Source: Cryptomeria japonica
Lineage: Eukaryota > Streptophyta > Pinopsida > Cupressales > Cupressaceae
Assembly: GCF_030272615.1 (NCBI RefSeq)
Contig: NC_081412.1
Span: 540,846,335-540,906,334, forward strand
Length of the DNA stretch: 60,000 bases
Direction: 5' to 3'
Each line of letters opens with the position of its first letter. Within the stretch, counting starts at the first letter, position 1. The position numbers were made by a program, and so were the translations under genes. Shown here one piece after another: positions 32,320 to 44,229 of the stretch. The notes beneath the pieces were generated by a model. The model was not told the origin of the DNA and searched no databases. It was given only the letters and a program-made list of their open reading frames with translations.

Positions 32320-33620
32320 TGTGCTACCATGCAATTGTGTGTGCCATCAAACATCTACACCATAGTGGAGAACCTCACATGCTACTAGGCATCTACACCA
32401 TAGTGCACAACACCATGTGTGGCTTCTTGCTCTATGTGACACTTGCTTATTGCTCACAACTATGCTATGCGATTCTAAAGCCATCACCTAGCTCTTGCGC
32501 AACCCCTTGGATTATGCACCATTTTCACAGTGTTAAGGATCATGCCAATTAGTTTTGCTTACAAATTTGTGTGTTTTACACTTACATTCTTGCACATTAG
32601 CACACACAAGGAACATAGTTCATAGCTCAATGCAGAATGTCACACAACATCCTAGAGCACCATGTAACAGTCCCTTGCACCTTCTAGAGTTGTTTCATGA
32701 CATGCCACTTGTTAGCACAGCATATGCCATAATCCTAACTATTGGGAGATGAAGCATCATACATGGAAGACCAATTGGTTCAAATTTTATAACTATATTA
32801 ATCTTCATGATCATGTTCATTTCTGAAGCTATTGTCACACTTCTAAATTTTGTAACCATGCTTCCTCTGCAACCTTATAGTTTGGAGTGGATTAGTTTCT
32901 ATAGCACTAGAGGTATGCATGCCATATGCCAATGCTGCCTCTCATATTCTATTCATCCTCTTTATGACAAACTAGTATGCAGCTTTCGGCTGATTGATTT
33001 CAATGACATAATCCTTGGATGTCCTTACCTGCATTGTTGCAAAGGTATTTTTCACAACCAATCCATGGAGCACCACCATATTAGTGGGAAATAAAAGAAT
33101 AGATTCTAGAAGTGATTCCGTGAGTCAAACATGTTGCGCAGTCTTCACATCAGATTGTACAAGTGTCCTTGAGCACAATTGGGATGATTGCCTTTCAAGA
33201 AGGGGTGAATGATCCATGTGATACCATACAAGTGCATTTGCCACCAAACATTTGCACCATTTGCACAAACCTGTGTCTAGCTCCTTGTGTCACTTGCATA
33301 GCTCTTGGAACCATTATGTGCAATTTCAAAGACATCACTTAGCTTATGTATAACCCTTTGCTTCATGTACTATATGTGGAGTGTTAAGGATCATTCTACA
33401 CAATGTTGTTGACAACCCTATTTGTGCTCTGCACCACACTTACATTCATGTGTGTTAGTGCACACAAGCGCACAATTTAAAACTTAGTCATGCAACATCT
33501 CAGAGGACTACGGAAGAGTGTTGTGAGCCTTCTGGAATTATTTTCATGGCATGTCACTTGTCAGCATAACATGCAACTATAATCCTAACATGGAAGATCA
33601 ATTCATTCAACTTCCATAGC
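32320..33620. repeat. Diverged direct duplication, about 0.9 kb apart
   Basis: 32320-32800 and 33215-33610 share an ordered series of blocks (GTGTTAAGGATCAT, CACACTTACATTC, GTGACACTTGC or GTGTCACTTGC, CATGCCACTTGTTAGCA or CATGTCACTTGTCAGCA, TAATCCTAAC, CATGGAAGA). The copies are old and unequal. They could be LTRs of a small element or a tandem segment duplication. No coding sequence is supported. Confidence 0.6.
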
Positions 33621-34834
33621 AGCCATTGTCTTCGCAATTATGTAAACTATAAATATTAAATGTACATCCATAACTTAATAGATAGGCAGGCATTTAGTAT
33701 TAGATGGGAGTAAATACATAGCCATACATTTCCCTTGATTGTATGCCATGTATAGAATATGCAGATTAATAAAAGAGTTTATTCCAGTTCTTTTATTCTT
33801 ATTTATCTAATCTGCTTGCCTACATATTGATTTTGCATGATTTCAACTCATCTAGGTCCTCATCTAGAGAATTGATGCTTGAGCCACCCAGGATCCGGAT
33901 CAGCTATGCTACCTTACATACTGATGAAATTTTACATGGGAAGTATCTCTTTCGTATATTGAAGGGACTGAGAACAAACACAAATTCTCAAATTAGGATG
34001 CTTCAAACTTAGTAAATTACCAGCATATGATGGTTATTATTAGAGTAGAAGTATTCTGCATAATATATAGATTTCCTTCGCAGCTCAAAATTTCAAATTG
34101 TAAAACATGGGCAAGATTTAGCAAGGAACAACTGCCACCCAAAGGAACTTGAATGACATACAGGTTGAGACTACACCCAAGTATGTTCTGTATTGATATC
34201 TATACTTTTACTGACTGAATAGAAACTATATATTGAAAAATAATTCTTGTTTTAATAATTGTTGCTTTGAATTTAAATAACATGCAACTTGCTACAAATA
34301 CAATGCAACCATATGGAAGTACTGATCAAAATATCGTTGCAAATAAAATTGGTGCAATCTTCAGTTATAATTCATTACACGAGTTTTTGTTGATTTGTAC
34401 TCTGGGAATCCCTCTAGGGATTATAGATCATTCAAAGCCAAAGTACTCTGGACTTGGAGAACCTACCAAAACAATTGACTGCCCTCCCCTTCCAAATTTC
34501 CCATTGCTTACACTACTTTGTTTTACTAATATAGAAATTCTAGACAAACAATGCCATCTTTTACTTTACTAACATCATTGTTTTCTCTCAAATCAATGAA
34601 AAGGATCGATTTGCCCAACCATAGAATAAATCCACTATTTTCTGTATCAAACCACAAATATGTGCTCATGCCTTTTGGGTATATGGTTGATTACAAATTT
34701 TGGGAAGTGTGGTCAAATTACGGATTTTTCCCTCAAAACGGTTAAAGCTATCTCAATCTTAGATGGAATATGTCCTCCAATTGGTTATAAGTTATTGAGG
34801 TAAGGAAGATAACACTTCTGCACTAATAGTATTA
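33621..34834. other. No gene recognised
   Basis: AT-rich intron-like DNA. A short open stretch after a possible acceptor (about 33855-34010) has no recognised product. Confidence 0.4.
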
Positions 34835-36167
34835 TGTAAGAATTCTTCTTGGCTCTCTCTACTGAATTGCGGTTGTTGGTTCTTTGTGTTTGTTTGTTTT
34901 GCAATTTGTTTTGAGTTTTCATGCGTTTATACATAAAAAGCAAGATACATAGAAATTGAAACAAGCTTCAAGCATTCAAACTAACTCTCAAATGAACCAA
35001 AGAGGGATGTTCTATACTTCTTTAGCAAATAACTGAATACAGAAACCAATACATTTTTTTGCTCATACCCGGAAATGTGAGAAATTATCTTTTATTCACT
35101 GCTGGCCGAAAAAGCAAGGGGTTTTGCTGGCCGTATTTCCTCCACAATGCAATAAATGCCTAAGAGATGACTTCAAATTGATCTCCAATGCTAGCTGTTC
35201 ACACTTCTGATTTTTAATTAATTTTTAATGCCCTCAAACCTCAAATCGTACCAATCTGCCTGACTGCTGGTACAGCTGGTAATAAATCTGCAAGTGCTGG
35301 CCGTACAGCCCTGGTACAGCTATCTAACAATCACCGAATCAATCACAATGATGTCCCAATCAGCTGCTAATACTCAGGTAAATATATGTCTGAAAATAGT
35401 CCTTCAATCAGCCCAATATTGACCTCTGAATGAAGCCAATCCTCACAAGCATAGTCAGATGATATTGCACACCCTCTGTATGCTGATACAATGAAGAAGC
35501 CACACTCTTCAATGCCGACAAGCCTTGAATATTGTACAAACCCTTGGTATTCTACACTTCAATGCTCCAGAGAAAACTTCAATCACATAATGAAGTTCGA
35601 TTCCTCTTGCACAACTTATGTTCCCTCAAGAAGTTCGAATTTCCTTCCTCAAAAAGCACCATTAATAGCATTTAATGTTATATTTGTGTGTTGGCATCAT
35701 TAATGAATTAAAACTTTGGGTAATGTGCACATAATTTAATTAATAATGTGGCCCCCTTTGATGATACTAGGACCCTCAAGTTAAGTCACTTAAGTTAACT
35801 TTATAATATAAGCTCATAACCATTAATGTTTATTTTAGCCAAATAAACATTAATATTTCCTTTATTACTCAACATTTTTGCACGCCGTTTGAACTAGAAA
35901 CTGACATGAGGCAACTGCATATGACCATATCCCTTTACTAAAAATAGCAGGGGTCCATCTCTAACATCCCAAGGCTTACTAAAAATAGTAAGTAGAGCAA
36001 ACGATATCCAAATGATGCCAAACGAAGACCATACTGAAGCTCTCTGCGCACTGGAGTTGATACCAATCCTCAAGAGACCCTCTAACCATCCTCATTAGCC
36101 TACGAGGGTCAGGATGATAGGCTAATCCTCACTGAAGAACTGATGTCAACAAGAAGGGGACATCACA
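34835..36167 (-). mobile_element. Solo LTR, minus strand, TSD TATTA
   Basis: The minus-strand start TGTGATGTCCCC is at 36167 and the other end (TGTAAGAATTC on the plus strand) at 34835. The 5-bp repeat TATTA flanks both sides (34830-34834 and 36168-36172). Length 1,333 bp. The first 500 bp match the LTR starting at 51822 block for block (CCTCGTAGGCTAA, GGTTAGAGGGTC, CTTACTATTTTTAGTAAG, GTTCAAACGG). No coding sequence. Confidence 0.85.
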
Positions 36168-36172
36168 TATTA

Positions 36173-37009
36173 TGATGCAATAATTTGGGCAATATTTCAA
36201 ACATTGTCAACATAAGTTCCATTCTATTTAATGGATGCCTAGTGTGCTCCTATGGGCATCCGAGTTTCAATGATACTTGAACTGTTTCTGTGCTAGTATA
36301 CACTTAATGGAACCTTACATAAATATTTTAAATAGCTTAAACTGGGAAACACTTGGAGAAATAGGTTATATTATTTTGATGGAAACAAGATGGATTACAT
36401 AGATGTTGGCATCTTTGCCTTTATATAGTGAATTGCAGTAATTTGAGTAAGCATATATCTAAACCAGAAAGTCGCCTTTGGCTAAGCAACCATGTGCAAG
36501 GGGATCCTGTCTGTCAATGCAACCTAGGTATCAAACTTTGCCCACATGAACTTGTGGGGGTTTGAACCTTGGTGGATGGCTTTTTCTATCACATACCATC
36601 ATCCTCACCAATCGTGCTCAACCAATTGAGCTACAACTCTTTGGCTTAGGTTATATTATTTGACTATAAGATATTACATAAAAATTTCTCAAGTTAGCTA
36701 ATGGCCATAAAACAAGATCAATTTGAAGGCATGTTGGGAATTAAACTCACAACGAATAGAGGTGGGTAGACACATTTAATTGAATTATACATTTACGATC
36801 TATTCAAGAAGCTACCATAGTTTGCCACATTGTTGGAGAGAATTACTCCAACCAAGGCATCTATTGTAGAGATAGTGGTCCATTATCATCACTTGCAATC
36901 ATTGAATCTATTTATATGAACTCACTGAATATTCATTTATATATGTTTTGACTGTGCTTATTTATGGCTAATTCTTTGATCAACATTTTGGTTCTAACCT
37001 ATGGTCTAT
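36173..37009. other. No gene recognised
   Basis: Intron-like sequence between two solo LTRs; no exon, tandem repeat or coding signal seen. Confidence 0.4.
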
Positions 37010-38068
37010 TGTCATGCCCCCTAATAAAAATAAATAATAGACGATGTATAAGAAATATTAATTCTTTTATATAAATCTCCCATTCATTTATATAAAAATT
37101 AATATTTACATATATTATAATGAAAAGGCATTATATGTATTTTGGTTTAATCACCGTAAATAATCCTAACCGTTACGGGATTTTGGAACCAACTGGTGAA
37201 AATAAAAGGATGGGCATCCAAGTTGATGGGGGAAAAAGAAAAACAAAGTTCGAAAGAGGAGATACAACCTGTAAGACAGGATCCGAATTACAGTCACCTT
37301 TCGTCAGAGATACTGACCTATTGGTGGATTCGTGGTTGTGGAAGCCGTGGACTAGAGAAGTGTCGTTGTTGGTCGTGGAACTTACATTGGCGTCAATAGA
37401 CCCGATCGCAAATACCAGTGAGCGGGAAACTTTGTATTAACTCCAAATCCATGCCGTGTGTTATTCCCGAGTGTGATATCGGGTGTCTGCAGACAAACTG
37501 TGTCGGAAAATAAAGAGGACGACATCCGAAGCAAAGCGGGGTGAAAGACAATCACGGGGAGGGCCGATGGACGTAGTGCGGAAGTCTTTACCAAACATGG
37601 GGAACTACACCGATTACCGCCACAGACCTAGAGTCCCGATATCGGGAAAGGCTGCTACTATGGGAAGTTGCACCGAACATACCAGAAGTTCGTGATGGGA
37701 GAAAGACGCAAGACGATTGCAACACAGGCATTCAGTAACCAGTCTTGAAGTTGTATTAACACGGAACTACAGGTGCATAATAAAATCTATGAAATATTTA
37801 GATTTACAGTTTGAATGCAATGTAAATATTTATTTACACAGTGTTTACAATAAACTGCGTAACAATGCTATGTGGGAACTCTGAAAAGTATTAATTACAT
37901 TGCTTAAGGAAATTCTGAAGTTTTACAAGAAACTAACCAGTTAAAGCAATACTCGCTGCATACTCTGGAATATACAAACCGTCCTAAAATAAGTATTTAA
38001 CAGTGATTCTCTGTATAACCTGAAATGGAAACGTTCACTTTCAAAAAGTCCTAGTAAGGAATTTTACA
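37010..38068 (+). mobile_element. Solo LTR, plus strand, TSD TCTAT
   Basis: Starts TGTCATGCCCCC and ends GAATTTTACA, flanked by TCTAT at 37005-37009 and 38069-38073. Length 1,059 bp. The middle (37180-37720) is richer in GC than its surroundings and holds CCCGATATCGGG-type palindromes. A 106-codon ORF (37120-37440) lies inside, but nothing supports it as a gene. Confidence 0.85.
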
Positions 38069-38652
38069 TCTATGGTCAATAAGGTGGTTGTGTTATTATT
38101 AATCTTCATTTAATTTTCTACATTATTAATGCAACTTATTTTTGAAAAAAAAGTCAGCTAAAATGTACAGTGATTTTGCCACTGATTTAAAGAATATGAA
38201 CATTGTTATTTTATTTGTCTAATCACTTTAGTGAACATTGTACTTTCAAATTTCAATGTGTGCAATTGATATATTTGGTTCAAAAGAGCTAAGTACTTTG
38301 CTTGGGTGTTTGAAGATCTTGTATAATATAGGGCCATGAAATCAGTGATAATATTTGTGTCATTTCGTTGGATCAAAGAACCAACTCATTCTTTTTTGGC
38401 ATTTTGCTTCATTAATGAAATTGGCTTACTTGATTTTTGTGTTGTCAACTTGATGGGGAAGGAATACTATATAGAAATGCATGGAAGGATACAATTTGCA
38501 TAAATGTAAAGCTATGCATACACAGGAACAACATTGTTTGTGGATTTTCTAACTACTATTTCTTTTTCATAACCAGCATTTCGATGGAAAACAGAGAAAT
38601 TGGTCTGTGATAAATTTTTTTATTCACAACACAAATCGATTTGCAATTTTAG

Positions 38653-38734
38653 TCATCAAAGAACACATTTAGAATCCCTGCAAAAGAACTTCAGAAACCA
38701 TGCTTCCCGGTCTCCTGCACAGCATGTTTTATTG
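38653..38734 (+). CDS. Exon of the host DUF815-type ATPase gene, before Walker A
   Basis: An 82-bp block between acceptor TTTTAG (AG at 38651-38652) and donor GTATGT (38735). It encodes a helical stretch ending HASRSPAQHVLL. Its last codon is complete, and joining it to the exon at 48718 gives HVLLYGPSGVGKT, the usual strand before the Walker A loop. Plant and bacterial DUF815 proteins have PANNVLL plus a P-loop at the same place (family knowledge from memory). The intron that follows is 9,983 bp and carries a solo LTR and a LINE. The first base completes a codon begun in an exon not yet found. Confidence 0.7.
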
Positions 38735-41700
38735 GTATGTGCTTTATTCAGTGTTAGAGCTATATATGCAGACTAGTTATTTGTATATACTTTTGGAATG
38801 TATATCCATTGTTCATCTATGCAGTCTTGTCGTTTCTATTGTGCTCGTCTTATTATTGATGCTTACTATTTGTTTTGAACTTTTACTTGTCAACAATGTT
38901 TAGATTTGACCCAAAATGAATGAAAATGGAAACCTAATACAGGTAGGAAAAGAAATGTGAATAATTGTCAAAACAGGTCTTATTCTGATGTTTTTCTCTT
39001 CCTCTGCATGCTGCTCAAACATTTTTCCTTTTGCTTTCCTTAGGACTACTTTCCATTTTCGTGAACATGTTACAATGAAGTCTTAATCTAGGCCATGTAA
39101 TGAAGTGTAAGCCTAGTCTGGGCAGTAATTGGTGTTTTTTCAGTAGTATCATGACAGATATTTGGTGTTTTCTAATTGATGATGGGCATACTCTGTCGTC
39201 TCTTTATTAAATGTCAAGATTTTGGATGAAGATACTAGAGATGTACTGATTTATTGTCCTTCCAATGGTTTCTAGTTCATTACTTTTAGAGAATAAGCCT
39301 TTTTAAATAATTTATAGGCCACATCAGCCCCTTGGTTCACTCTAGTGATGTGTATGAGGTTAGTTAAGCAATCATTGTGGTGTTATAGGATTTGTGAAAT
39401 GACAGGACACTTAAATTTTTTTTATAGAGGCAAATGATGTCACTAAAATATTTTAAGATTTCAAGATGATGGTCTTAGTAACTCATATTCTTAATGGTTG
39501 ATGCTCTAAATGTGGGACTTGCTATTTATATAGTTTGTAAGGACCCTTTTGCATCCTAATTCTTTTATTATTATGAGCATTATAAAATGCATAGTTTAAT
39601 TAATTATTAATATTGCATAATGTGGATTTATCCCACATGGGTTGTGTTGATGTGTTTTTCATGCACATGCAAACACAGAATAAAATACCCAAAAGTATCT
39701 TATCCTGTCTTGAACAAAGTTACTCAAATGTTGAAGATTACCTTAAGGATCACTTGAGATAACTCCAAGGTTTATAAATGTCGGGTCACGACATGTGGAT
39801 AAGCTCAATGGTATGATGTGATTTTGTAATCACAAATGGACTTACATTGAATTGTTGAATGCTTGAATCACTGAACTTGATCATTCGATGTTGCAATCTT
39901 GTGATGCTTTTTTATCCTAAACTAACTTGAATTGAAAAAAGGGCAAAAGGAAAGGGTTTAGGAAGTCTGTTCTAGTCCTATGAATGCAAGAGAATGAGTG
40001 AATGATTCGATGGAATCCTACTGGGCGAGGTCTCACCATCAACTTGAACAATTTGACACAAGCTCAGTGCAATCTTCTAAGCGATAATTCAAAGATATTC
40101 AAATCATTACCACCAGGCATTGATTACCATTCAAATTAATGCATAAACAATGGATGTATAACAATTTAAAGTTAAGCTTATATCATCCCAGTTGACCATG
40201 CAAGGCACACTTACAATCAACAAGAGGCTAGTGGTATGGACTAAACAGATTCCACACAAATGCATTCAACAAATTCTTCCATTCAATCTAATCAACATGA
40301 AAGCAAATGAGAAACCATGAGACTTGTTGAAATAATACTTTTCACCATAACTTCAATGAAAAGAGTGTCTCATTTACAAGTCTTACCAACAATTTCTTCT
40401 TCTCCTAATCTATTCTAACTTCTAACTTCTACTAAACTATTCTTGAGCTACTAACTCTTCTTCTATTCCATTCTCTATTTTATTCACTAACTATTAACCT
40501 TTACAAATGAGAAATTTGAGCCTTTTATAGTGCTCTCAATACAATTCAATGGCTCAGATCAATTTGAGATCAATGGCCGAGATTTTACAATGAAAACCCT
40601 AATTAGGGTTTGTTACAACAAACTCAATTCCGGCCAATGAAATAATTACAACACTTTGACATGACCAATAGATAATAGGGGTAGGTGCATCGGAGTTTGT
40701 GCCATCATGGGCGAGTCAGGTTCATTGCATCTGGACGTGCTGATGTTGGACCTCTTTGATTGGTGTAGTGACTGGGATGATGATTAGGACGCCACTTCAA
40801 CTTGCACTTGTAGACTTGGTAGATCATCATGAATGAATATCATTATCCAACTTCAACAATGATGATGATGATCTTTTAACTTTGATTAACTCTTCTAAAA
40901 CTATCCTCTTGGATGCCTCAATCATGGAGGTGCAAGGTATAGATCTTAGTTTTGAAGTATTGATGTTGCCTTGGAATGAACTCTTGATGTCATGACTGTT
41001 TATCTCCTTTGGAGTTCCTTCTTTGTGACTCCCTTCATGTTGTTGATTCTTTCAATATATCACCTTGAATAACTGTATCATGCCCTTTTATTAGTGAATG
41101 TTTCTTGTGTAGTCACCTTCTTGTGCTTGTAAATGAAGTTTTCTCCTTTGCATGGTGGTGTAGATCTTATTCTCCTTCTTCCTTTTGTTTTGCAAACACC
41201 ATCCTTGATGTTTTTTTGCTGATGAATTTTTCCTCTTGAAGACATCTTCTTGACCTTGACTTTGAAATTTCTTCATTACGACACTTGTTTTGATCCTCCT
41301 CCAATGTGATCTCCTTGGTTTCTTTCTTCATCTCCTGCAAAACAAACAAATGACCATCAAATACACAAGATATATACCTTCTATATAACCTCCTAATTTG
41401 ATATAATTTCTGATTTTATGTGGTTTGCAGGTTTGATAAAAGGATTTAGAGAAAATTTGCTCTCATGAAGGAGCAATTGAAGTGTTTTTCGCTCTTAGAG
41501 AGGGGCACTTGAAGTCTTCTCAAACCTAGTCCAATTCTGCCCTTCATCACTTCAGGTTTGAATACTTTGTCATTCATGCAAGTGGAGGCATCAAATTAAT
41601 TTGGAAGAGGGCTCTACAAGCAATTTCGCTCCTAAAATGGAGCACTTGAAGTTCTCTCTAGGAATGATGAACATGAAGTTTGCTCCAAAGATGGTGCACA

Positions 41701-42120
41701 TGAAGTTTGCTCCAAGGATAAATGGATTTTCAGACCGGAGATACTCATCTAGGCACCCAATTTTGGTGCAGCCTAAAAGAAATACATACGATTGAACTAA
41801 GAAGAGGTAAGGTTCAGACTAACCATGCATAGTGACCTACAATTAGCAGGTCCCCAATGGTATGAACCTGAAATGCATCAAATACCCTCACACTTCGCTA
41901 TTAAAATCATTGAACTCTACCTCTAACCAATTGAAGGGAAACCATGCAAACAGAAGAAAACAAAGACAACAAACACCATATTCAATGTTCATATATTTGC
42001 TTCAATTGTCATTACAACAATTTTTGCAGTTCTATTCTACTCCTAATAGTCTAACTACTAAAATATAACCTTCTACAAAAACTCTAACTTATTTGAACCC
42101 TTTACAATGAGAGACATCCT
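38735..42120. other. Intron DNA with minus-strand LTR remnants
   Basis: About 39645-41340 looks like an old minus-strand LTR: start TGTTGATGTG, and a TATA-like element (GCACTATAAAAGG on the minus strand, near 40530). 41430-41735 holds short repeats of GAAGTTTGCTCCAA.GATG. 41800-42120 resembles 8560-8850. No exon was recognised. Confidence 0.4.
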
Positions 42121-43621
42121 TGTAATGTCCCTACTAGTTAGAGATAATTAACCTGCAAAATTGATTGTTACAATACAACAAACACATATATAAATAGAAG
42201 TAATCTAAATTGCAATCTAACTTTAAAATACTTAGTTAACATAATCACAACTTTTATCTAATAAAAAAGATACGATTGCCATACGAAAGTATGTCCTTAG
42301 GTTGCCGTGAAGCTCGCCTTCTTGGAACCCATCTTGGTTCCAAGCCCTCCAGGAAGTCGAAGGTGAATTCGACTCCTATCTTGAATGTGATTTCTTACAT
42401 CCAAGCCCTCCAGGAAATCGAAGGTTAATTCAACTCCTGTCTTGAATGTAATTTCTTACATCCAAGCCCTCCAGGAAATCGAAGGTTAATTCGACTCCTG
42501 TCTTGAATGTAATTTCTTACATCCAAGCCCTCCAGGAAATCAAAGGTTAGTTCGATTCCTGTCTTGGGTGTAACCTCTTACACCCAAGCCATCCAAGGAA
42601 GACCCTATGTCAATTCCTTGCCTTGGATGATGCATCCCATCATCCAAGTCCTCAGAGGGGACCGGCCAGATCCGTCTCTTCTTGGATGAACTTAGTCAAC
42701 CAAGCCATACATGTGCATATAGATATTCAGTATATACTGCCCTCCAGGGATTATCATAATCCCTCCTTTAGGCTAAGGGAATTTCTTCCCTATAACCTTC
42801 ATCATATAATCACATTAATATTACATTTTATAATTCATTATTGTTTTCCATTCCATAATTTACGTCTTCATTTACATATTCCTTAATCTTTCTAATGATT
42901 CTAAATATACATACATATTCTACATAGATTCCTATCTTTATTGCTACATTCATATAAGTAATCATTAGAGATATATGTATTCATAAAAATGCATATGTGT
43001 GTGTATGGCACACACGTCCACACACATATATACCTTAAGACTTCTTAACCCCTCTTACCTCTACGCAGATTGTAGCCTGCGGTTGGAGTTCGCACTGTAG
43101 ATGTCGCCTGTAGATTGGGAGGCATACCATAAAGAACACAAATGTTACTTCCTGTAACTTGATAATAATTCTGATCTGATCTTATCAATGGTGATCTCAC
43201 TAGATGCTTTTGATTCCTTCCCTTTATATCTCTCAATTTGAGGGAGAGGCCACACCTCTTCATCATGTATGCCCTTTGGCAAGAGACATACCCTTTCACC
43301 ATTAGCACCCTTTGAAAGAGTGTAACTCTTCATTATTTCTACCATTTGAAAGGGACACAACCTTTCATAATCAGATCTACACTTATTATTTAAATCAAAT
43401 CTGTACTTCTCATCCACAAATTTATCCCCCCTCTCAAATGAGGTTTTCTTCTCCCTTTTATATATCATTGTTGAGGGAGTCACAACTTTTCCTTTCATGT
43501 CTTTTGACTTTTCATTAACTTAATTAATTTTTTATTAATCATATTTAATTATATCATTTTATATTTTAATTTTATTATTATCATTTATTATTAAATTCTA
43601 TTTCAAAGTGGGGATATTACA
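42121..43621 (-). mobile_element. Solo LTR, minus strand, TSD ATCCT, with hairpin array
   Basis: Plus-strand ends are TGTAATGTCCCT and GGGGATATTACA, near-perfect 12-bp inverted repeats, flanked by ATCCT at 42116-42120 and 43622-43626. Length 1,501 bp. The minus-strand first 500 bp match the solo LTR at 19057, including the TATA block. The other half carries the 61-bp repeat and hairpin array at 42321-42648. It is inserted a few bases 3' of the TATA-like element (CTCTATAAAAGG, minus strand, near 43630) of an older minus-strand LTR. Confidence 0.87.
42321..42648. repeat. 61-bp minisatellite and hairpin array inside a solo LTR
   Basis: CCAAGCC begins units at about 42340, 42401, 42462, 42523 and 42584, an exact 61-bp period. 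Each unit contains an inverted repeat ending CTTG/CAAG. Stems include CTTGGAACC/GGTTCCAAG (42321-42344), CTTGGGTGTAA/TTACACCCAAG (42563-42588) and CTTGGATGATG/CATCATCCAAG (42622-42648), all perfect. Units between have CTTGAATGTAA/TTACATCCAAG with one mismatch. Confidence 0.9.
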
Positions 43622-43626
43622 ATCCT

Positions 43627-44220
43627 GCCTTTTATAGAGTTTACAAATTGAACCAGATGCCAGGATTGACTGCATCCAACAGTTCCGATCTGCCTTCTAG
43701 AACTTGGTAGTTTTAAACCATGCCCAATTAATCCTCAGTTATCTCCCCAACCACTTTCTCAACTACCTACAACTGTTTGGCATCAATTCAGGTCAATCTG
43801 GCAGTTGGAAATAACTGACTTGTGTCCCTTTACTTTAAATTCATTAGGTGGGGCCCACAGGCAGTCCTTAACATTTGCCCACAGGCAGTCCTTTACATTA
43901 AACAATTTAGTTTTGCAAACCAACTTTCTGGAATTAATTCCAGTTGTGCGTTTTTGAGAGTGCATAGAGTTGTAGCATTTTGAGTGTTCCTTTGTCTTCG
44001 GTCTTGCTGGGATTTCAACTAGTCGTTCTGTGGTGGCACGTTTCTTCGTATTTCATCGCTTCAACCTTGCTCTTTGCGGCGCGTTCTTGCATCTTCGCTT
44101 CCGGCTTTAATCGCGATTAGGTATCAATTTGAGATTCAGGTCGACGCCTTAGCTTTCCCGGTGTTGTAGATTTGCAAACAATCAATTTTGACTTGGATTA
44201 ATTACTTTGAAATATTTAAA
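43627..44220 (-). repeat. Older minus-strand LTR, continuation after the solo LTR
   Basis: CCTTTTATAGAG at 43630 is a TATA-like box on the minus strand. Upstream sequence (43640-44160) is non-coding and would be U3. Limits not defined. Confidence 0.4.
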
Positions 44221-44229
44221 TAAATTAAT

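Noticed and set aside
37120-37440. 106-codon ORF inside a solo LTR
   Set aside because: It lies wholly within an LTR bounded by a target duplication, has no recognisable domain and no second copy showing codon conservation.
41091-41349. Minus-strand lysine- and glutamate-rich ORFs
   Set aside because: Low-complexity translation of a C- and T-rich LTR stretch with no domain.
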